Assembly: GCA_049724395.1 (NCBI GenBank)
Contig: JAUGWO010000045.1
Coordinates: forward strand, 124,001 to 188,000
Reading direction: 5' to 3'
DNA from: Spongospora subterranea f. sp. subterranea
Lineage: Eukaryota; Endomyxa: Phytomyxea; Phytomyxea; Plasmodiophorida
Length of the DNA stretch: 64,000 nucleotides
Both the position numbers and the translations under genes were made by a program. Below, piece after piece: positions 57,839 through 64,000 of this stretch (the first letter of the stretch is position 1; every line of letters begins with the position of its first letter). Under the pieces are notes generated by a model that saw only the letters and a program-made list of their open reading frames with translations, had not been told where the DNA came from and searched no databases.

Positions 57839-58683
57839 ATGGATTCATCGACCAGTAAAATATCCCTAAGCGCCTCGGCTGCATCGCACGTCGATGCCTA
57901 CTTCGAGTATCGAACAGTCGTGGGTGGTGCGGATAATGGAAAACTATTCACACAGGCAGAATACGACGATTTTAAAGAGCAAACAGCGAAATCTGTCCGA
58001 TTATATACGTCTTGGAGGCCATTAGACGACCCATCGTTTGAATGTCGTTTAATTGGACCCGAATCTCGATGTATTTCACCGACCTACTGTTCTGGCGATT
58101 TATGTAAGTATAGCTGTTGATTTTCCCTATGCATAGGCTTCTGTAGCCATCGGTTCAAAGATCATCGTCATTTCGACGACGCCACATCGGGCCCTCCCTG
58201 CCGCCTTTCGACATGTCGATGTGCGGCGTTTGTGTATATTCCGATTCGGGGAACGCAGGACCTCAAATGCCATTGCAAACATTCCTATACTGAGCACTCG
58301 AGTGGTCACCAAAAGTGCCAGAGAGCACTGTGCCCATGTAGCCATTTCAAATCGAGGTCATACTGCATCGTACCGTCCCACTTCAGAGAACACAATCGCT
58401 AAAATCTGGCCATAGTTATCCTTGTGCCTGTGGAAGGACGTTCCAACAACACATCACCACATTCCAGACACGCGAACAACGATTGCACGAAGGATTACCG
58501 GTGGATAACCTGTCCGGCTCCAATAATAGTCTGGCTAGCGCTGGTGGAATCACCTCGTTTATGTCTCTACTGGACGGTATCAGCCGACCGTCGAACCCTC
58601 AATCCATTTTCCCAACCCGAGACCCCATACCATGTTCGCCTACCCGTTCCATATCGCGTCCGCGACGAGTGAACAAACGCTAG
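57839..58683 (+). CDS. FAM221-family Cys-rich protein
   Basis: ATG 57839. The first exon ends ESRCISPTYCSGD; after a GTAAGT intron it continues LCFCSHRFKDHRHFDD, PPCRLSTCRCAAFVYIPIRG, LKCHCKHSYTEHSSG and CPCSHFKS, and after a second intron (about 67 nt) SYPCACGRTFQQHITTFQTR. The alternating CxCxHxxxDH / CRLxxCRCxAFxYIP / CxCKHxxxEH / CxC pattern is the FAM221A/B signature. The gene family occurs mainly in animals and other ciliated eukaryotes; its role is poorly known. The C-terminal 60 residues are Ser/Pro-rich. TAG 58681-58683. Confidence 0.82.
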
Positions 58684-58709
58684 GGTATAAATAAATATCG
58701 ATTAAACCC

Positions 58710-61285
58710 ATGATTGTCGGTACATTTGTTGTACGAGTGATTATTGATATAAGGACACGCGCCTTTGTTTTCGTGAGAATCATGTCGTCGGTTGAAGTTG
58801 CTCCAGGGCGTGTTCAGGCATTGCAAATATTTTTTGAAAATCTCATCTGTCGTGGATACGGTTCAACCAAGTTCGGTGCTCTCAAATTAGATAGTCGCCG
58901 GCCTGACAATGCCGCCCCGACATCGATATTAGTTAAGCAGAGAAAGCAAGCGTTCTTGAATGCTATTCATTCGTCGACGGCGCCATCGTTTTCGAGTCTT
59001 CAAGGGATGAAGTCCACCGAAGCATCTAGAGGAACGACTGTCGCCTCGCATCAATCGTTATTGAAAGGGTCAGAGAATCTATCCCATTCCCTGTTCGTTG
59101 GCGCCGCGAACAACGGGGACGTTGCTGCTCGTGGAAACGTGGTCGACTATTCCGCACAGAAAAACCATTCCCAGCTGTTGTGTTCTACTTTCAGCAATGC
59201 TTTTATCGCAGTGAAGGCCGACACAAGATTAGAGGCAGTCGAATCAATCGTCATTGTTGACGACGCCTTCGTAACGGCAGATACCAATGGAATGAAAGCG
59301 GAGGAGCTTGATCTCCAATTCTCGTCCAACGAGAACCTGAGCATTTGTGAAGAAGTGGAAAAAAACAGTGTCTCAGACGCCGTCCTGGTCAAAGCGGGTG
59401 CTCAAAGTCCTTCAAAAATTGCTGAGACCACGGCCGAACCAGATCCTTTCTCCAACGACAACGACTTCGCCCTGTTTAAAGCCAGAATTATCCAGGATTT
59501 TGTGAAGCAGGGAGTTGCAGAATTACATGCCTTCAAAGGAGATGTTGTGTCAGCGGTAATACTGCACGATTGTGGTTCGATGCAGCAATGAACCTTCTGT
59601 TTTTTAGTACGAAGTGAACGATGATGGTTGGTGCTTGATCAAGAACGGGGACGATTTCGGTTGGATTCCGCAGTCGTTCCTTGAGATGGTAAATGACGAC
59701 TCACCCAACGTGGGCACGCCCGCAAAGCGCGAGATTGACTTCCGGTATTGCATTCCGAGGCCAGAAGATCGTCAAGCGGTGATGAAGTTCATTGAGGAAT
59801 CGAGTCTTATTCAGCGAGGCCCGGGCTCATGGTCGCGTTGAAGTTTTCACAGATATGATTGATCAGATCCTACGTGGTGGCCGCACCCTAACAGGATCGT
59901 TGACGACCCTTTTAGAGCTGGATAGGAACAAGCGAAACTTCCCCAATATGCAGGCGTTGGTCGTGAGTGTTCAACAGCTTCGCAACAACTGGGATGCATT
60001 GGAAGATGAGTGCCGAGAGTTCCTGCGACAGGGAGCGGCATTGCTGTTCGCCAACCCAGCAACTACTCTGGATCCCTATCAGATATCACAATTAGTAACA
60101 GGGACAACGTGCGGATCTGAAATCATCGACCGCCTTCGCGAAGAAATCGACCTGGTCCATACTGGCAAACCATGCAATGGGTTTGATGAGCTGATGGCCG
60201 TTATCAGTGCCAGACAACGAAGTCGTTCAAAAGCCCGGCAGGTGAAACTCCAAGCAGAATGTCAAGCTGTATTTTTGGCGCTTCGTTTGCCAAATCTGCA
60301 GTTGTTTTCTGGGTTTCTTGATCTTAGGCCAAATCCTGTTTTTCAGCTTCTGTGCAATGGCATGACGGCGGACAATATCATCGCCACATTGGAATCGCTC
60401 GCCGCTGATCAACAGACGTTTAGCGATTTGGAATCGATGATGATCGCAGTGTTCAAACGAGGAACAGGCCGTGATCCAAGCATACTGTGTATGGGGCAAG
60501 GAAGCCCATTGGCTCGATTCTCCAGCGTGGAAGATGACGATGAAGAACAAAAGCTGAACGGGCTACCAGCGCAGCAGGCACTACAATATAAGGCGAAAGC
60601 TATCATGACTGCATTATCTAACCCATCTATCCGGCTATTCTCCTCTGTTGATAGCAACATCAGTATCAAGATCAGCGACATCAGCGCCTTGATTCAAGAA
60701 AACCCATCTCTGTCCTCCATCATCTGCAACATTGGTCTTCTGAACGCCCAGGGACGTGACCTGTTGACCTTCGCAGAACTCATTTCTTTGCAAAAAGACC
60801 CTTCTCTGATGGCTGCTAAGCAAGAGATTATCGACTTGATTCAGCAGAACGTCAGCGCTATTTTCCGTCATGCTAGTGACGCCCAGAATATGGATATTGC
60901 TACGATAGAGCGGTTAATGAACGCGACCCACACACATGGCACGATCAAGCGTATTCTGGGTATAGTCATCGCCGACGACGGAAAGAACTATGAGTCACTC
61001 ACTGAATTGTCTGCGGCAATCGCTTCAATTCATATTGAGCAAGAGAAGCAACGAGAAGAAGAGACGCCGCGTATTGTTGCATGGTTTCAATCACATGCGA
61101 TCTTTACGATAGAAGTTGAGCTATTTGATTCTACAATAGACCATCTGGTAGAATTGGCCAATGGGGCTCAGCGGTTACTGCAACTACTGCAGAGTTATGA
61201 AGAACATGCAGTGTTATTTGACAGCCTTGAAGGCCTTGAAGAATCAATTCTTTCAAACATCATGCCAAATAAACAACTGATATAG
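58710..61285 (+). CDS. SH3-domain protein with long helical C-terminus, orphan
   Basis: ATG candidates 58710 and 58782 (MSSVEVAPGRVQALQIFFEN, preferred). The N-terminal 250 residues are low complexity and Ser/Ala-rich. An SH3 domain spans the first intron: VAELHAFKGDVVSA, then YEVNDDGWCLIKNGDDFGWI PQSFLEM (ALYdF..DDGWwlvrn..GxvPssylE pattern). A 70-nt intron then joins to a region of about 480 residues of helical hairpins, for example GSLTTLLELDRNKRNFPNMQ ALVVSVQQLRNNW and ISDISALIQENPSLSSIICN, with a recurring period of about 100 residues. No family recognised for this part; an armadillo/HEAT-like or tandem helical scaffold is plausible. TATAAATAAATA at 58686 precedes the start. TAG at 61283-61285. 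Confidence 0.7.
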
Positions 61286-61312
61286 ATATTTCACCTGATA
61301 GTCTTAAGGTCA

Positions 61313-61513
61313 TTATGGCCAGATGTGTTTGTGCTTAAGACTCAATGGTTTCACCTGAACCCTGACGCCAACGGTTGGGTTGTCGGTGGCTTGCAGAGAA
61401 GAGATGAAATAGTCGATTGAAAACTGACGATTCTCGATAAGATGCTCCAACTTTATCAACCTGTTGCGAAACGGAGTTGACCAATCGACAGAGTTTGGCA
61501 TCCTGCCGGGCAT
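61313..61513 (-). CDS. Small basic protein, unknown
   Basis: A 66-codon frame from ATG 61513: MPGRMPNSVDWSTPFRNRLIK then LEHLIENRQFSIDYFISSLQ and a Val/Lys-rich end finishing HKHIWP before TAA. Composition is gene-like with a short amphipathic helix. No family recognised. It is convergent with and close to the SH3 gene stop, and divergent from the next small ORF. Confidence 0.4.
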   Translation of the reverse strand: MPGRMPNSVDWSTPFRNRLIKLEHLIENRQFSIDYFISSLQATDNPTVGVRVQVKPLSLKHKHIWP

Positions 61514-61669
61514 GATGACAGTTGCTGAATGTTTATCTGAAATTATCCCAACACCAATTCTGCTGGAGCCTGCGTTTTCATAATGGCCGATTAATCTCAG
61601 CAGCTCGGTGAGTTATTCAGATACGTACCGGGTGTTCTGGACTTCTGTATCGTCTTCATAACCGCTGAT

Positions 61670-61960
61670 ATGGCGAGCCATCAACATGTGGCGCCCGAGG
61701 ACCGAGCCCGGTTGACTCTCTAGCGGATCGAAGTCCGTTCAGAACCAATCCGAATTGCAATCAATGAACGGTCGAAGGACAATGCGAAGCGTTATGTGTC
61801 CGCCCTGACGGTGATAAAGGGGGTCAAAAAAAAATCCCACTTGACGGCTACAACAGTGAAGAAATTGTTGTCAACTGGTGTGTCCCTTCCCTCTTCCACA
61901 GCTGAACTCATTGAGCGTGTCCGCCCAGCCAGATGCAGTGATCAGGAAGTGGTTGCGTAG
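61670..61960 (+). CDS. Small basic ORF with an in-frame TAG, unknown
   Basis: From ATG 61670 the frame reads MASHQHVAPEDRARLTL, meets TAG at 61721-61723, and then stays open as RIEVRSEPIRIAINERSKDN AKRYVSALTVIKGVKKKSHL, ending at TAG 61958-61960. Both halves look coding. TAG is a stop elsewhere in this window (for example the carrier gene), so this is not a reassigned codon. The TAG could instead be a CTCTAG splice acceptor with an upstream exon I could not find. No family recognised. Confidence 0.35.
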
Positions 61961-62130
61961 CCCCTGCAACTAGCGAAGCCAAGTAGTTTCGAGTGCCCCC
62001 GACCCATACCGGCCTTACTCAGCAATCCACCTGGTGTACTATGTTTCACCGGTTTTCCCCGTTCTCAAATCTCCAATCACAGCGAGCAGCCTTCATAGTA
62101 TAAAATTACTGCTAAACCATTGATACTCGC

Positions 62131-64000
62131 ATGTCGTCCCCGCGAAATTCGCGGCATCATCGGCCGCAGCAGCATCGGTCTCGCTCACAGCCCAGGGCGG
62201 TATCGGCTCGGAGCCTGCCATCAACCATTGAGGACAACTCACTCTTTTCCACTCAAAATAGTCAGGGTTTGTTAGACGCAAGAAACAGGACTGGAACGAA
62301 GATGCCCTCAACAATTTTACGTACCGATATGGCTGCGGTTGCATCACGATTAGAGAAAGCGAATTGGACATCATCATCGACAGCTGCTTTTACCTCAAGA
62401 ATGCCTCCTTATATTGGTGGCAGTTTGGAGCAAAAGCAACACGCTAGGGTCCGCTATAAGGTCGATGTCCTGCCAAACTTGCCGCCAACAGAAGTATTCT
62501 CTGAGAGTCCAGTTATCAAGAGGGGCCCTGCTACTTCATTAGTGAAAGTCGACCCAAAAAACCGCGTTTACAGAAAGGATTAGTAGAGACATCGCTATCC
62601 AGGTGGAAGAGCCTCCAAAAACGCACGATTCTCCGAAAAAGCCAGACCCTCCCGACTTCCGCAATGCGTCGTTCAATGATGATCTCGGTGTATGGTCTGG
62701 CGGTAATGTACTCCAAGCAAGAATGGAGGTTAAGGATATTTTAAGTGTAACAACGAAGATCCAAGATGACAAGACGAAATCGCTCTTACATCATACGAGA
62801 ATTGACAGTGATTGCGCGGAGAATATCTTTCTGAACTTTATTCCTCAATGTTTGCTGAATGAGAAGCCAATTCAAATAGTTCTTACACTGACTGTAAGTG
62901 ATGAACCGGCAAATTGGATGAAGAAAACGTTGGAGAAACTTTCAAAGTCTTTGAGTTCTCTTGTGGGCGAAAACTTTCTGTCTTTGAGCTTGGATAACTT
63001 CATTCTGCTCATTAAGTTTGAGAATCTGCCACCTCCTGAAGCAGTATGGCTGTTGGACGCCTTAGGAATGCTCCGTCCTAAATGTTTCGACATCAAACCT
63101 AACGCCCTAGCTCATATATTTGAACGAACAGACTACACCGGATCAACCGATATCCTGCAAACGTTTGTTTTCGTACGTTCTTCTCCGCACTGTCAAGTGG
63201 ATCCATTGGACATGCTGACCAAACGACTCTGCCCCAATTTTGTTATTTCTGTCCCAAATGGAACCCTTGTTCACAAGGATGTCCTCATTCGTTTAATATC
63301 AGCCTTGCAGTTCAATAGCAGTTTAGATGCTGCAGTGTCACCCACCTGCCCAATATCTGTCAGCGGGTCACTGATGACAACGCCGATGACCGGTTCACAT
63401 ATTTTTGGGTACGGCGTTGCTGATGAATTGGTCGATTCCGGTTGCCGTAAACATATTCGTCCACATTATTCCAAACTAGCTATTGTAAGAGTCGTTCGTC
63501 AGTCGCCGTGTTTTTGGCGAACATCATGTGTGAATGAAGTGGCTACCGCACTCCAAAATCCGCGAAGCGCAGAAGAGGTGCTCTCGAGTGAAAGAAATGC
63601 TAAGGCCCGGCAATGGGCGAGCATATACTCTCGATGGAGGCATTTTGCTCCTGACGAGCTTGTTATCCTGGTCATGCTAACTATTGAAAGTTTACTCTGG
63701 ATGTTCAACCTCACCGTGTTTGCTGCATGTATCCGCGTGGCGACGATTTCTAGATCGCAACTTGACATTTTTCTCTTTCAAGTTATATTCCTTTCTCTTT
63801 GTGGAATGCAAGTACCTCTCGTTATATCGCCTTCTCGTTTTTCATTTGGAAAATCGTGTTTACTGGCCACCATGTTGATCACCCCAACCGTTGTTTCGGT
63901 CCTTATAATCCATTACATTCTCGGTCGCGGTGACTTGATTGCACCTATCAGCACATTGCTCGAATCTGGGGATATCTTTACATTCACTCAGGAAAGTGGC
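62131..64000 (+). CDS. Chitin-synthase-like multipass membrane protein, 3' end off window
   Basis: ATG 62131. A disordered, basic N-terminus (MSSPRNSRHHRPQQHRSRSQ) runs to about 62505. A GTCCAG..TTTACAG intron of about 60-70 nt is my best join, to RISRDIAIQVEEPPKTHDSP; the frame then stays open for about 480 codons to the window edge. The middle follows the layout of chitin synthases in weak form: PIQIVLTLTVSDEPANWMKK (VTMYNE..-like), ALAHIFERTDYTGS (HLFEYTTQ-like), VISVPNGTLVHKDVLIRLIS (LLDVGTKP-like, with Asp lost), GSHIFGYGVADE. Then ARQWASIYSRWRHF precedes several hydrophobic segments (for example LVILVMLTIESLLWMFNLTV). The usual catalytic DxD and QRRRW are not visible. Resemblance is by pattern only. 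Confidence 0.5.

Overview
The window is nuclear DNA from a eukaryote with a compact genome. Genes sit a few hundred bases apart on both strands. Most are split by very small introns (about 40-85 nt, typically near 50, GT..AG), which I placed by homology and reading frame. There are no operons, no rRNA and no tRNA that I could defend. The gene content suggests a flagellated opisthokont or close relative: CFAP263/CCDC113 and a FAM221 protein are cilium-lineage genes. Dymeclin, a Twinkle-type mtDNA helicase, NF-YC and FAB1/PIKfyve are broadly eukaryotic. Beta-carbonic anhydrases, a PrpD-type 2-methylcitrate dehydratase, Rit1, a copper-oxygenase-like secreted protein and a chitin-synthase-like protein fit a zoosporic fungus or fungus-like protist. 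That placement is inference; no marker here fixes the species.

Layout, left to right: end of a LYRM2-like gene; Y-family polymerase kappa (-); two tandem beta-carbonic anhydrases (-); a secreted Cys-rich, Asn-Ala-Thr-rich protein (+); MOCS3/UBA4 (+); RNA polymerase III subunit RPC8 (-); Rit1 (-); a Ca2+-regulated mitochondrial carrier (+); inositol monophosphatase (-); a Twinkle primase-helicase with a complete primase half (-); RPC19 (-); a foldback repeat and small orphans (18.6-21.4 kb); RRP7 (+); a double-BTB protein (+); FAB1/PIKfyve (+); an EMAPII/Arc1-like tRNA-binding protein (-); GID8 (-); a coiled-coil RING protein (+); a PH/GRAM-like protein (-); CCT3 (+); an unresolved gene (-); mitochondrial processing peptidase beta (+); PP2C (-); CFAP263 (+); PrpD (-); an LPMO-like secreted protein with a minisatellite-coded tail (-); dymeclin (-); NF-YC (-); an unresolved gene (-); a RAD51 paralogue (-); a single-bromodomain BET protein (-); an unresolved gene next to a large palindrome (56.5-57.6 kb); FAM221 (+); an SH3 protein with a long helical C-terminus (+); two small ORFs; and a chitin-synthase-like protein running off the right edge (+).

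Functionally the window is mostly housekeeping: transcription (RPC8, RPC19, NF-YC, BET), tRNA and rRNA work (Rit1, UBA4, EMAPII, RRP7), protein folding and turnover (CCT3, GID8, RING, MPP), mitochondrial maintenance (Twinkle, carrier, PrpD, MPP), DNA repair (Pol kappa, RAD51 paralogue), membrane traffic (FAB1, dymeclin) and cilium (CFAP263, FAM221). The unusual material is the Twinkle with intact primase motifs, the LPMO-like protein with its repeat tail, the chitin-synthase-like protein that appears to lack the catalytic motifs, the SH3-helical orphan, the two foldback structures, and two genes with apparent frame breaks (BTB and BET). I did not find a clear-cut previously undescribed system.
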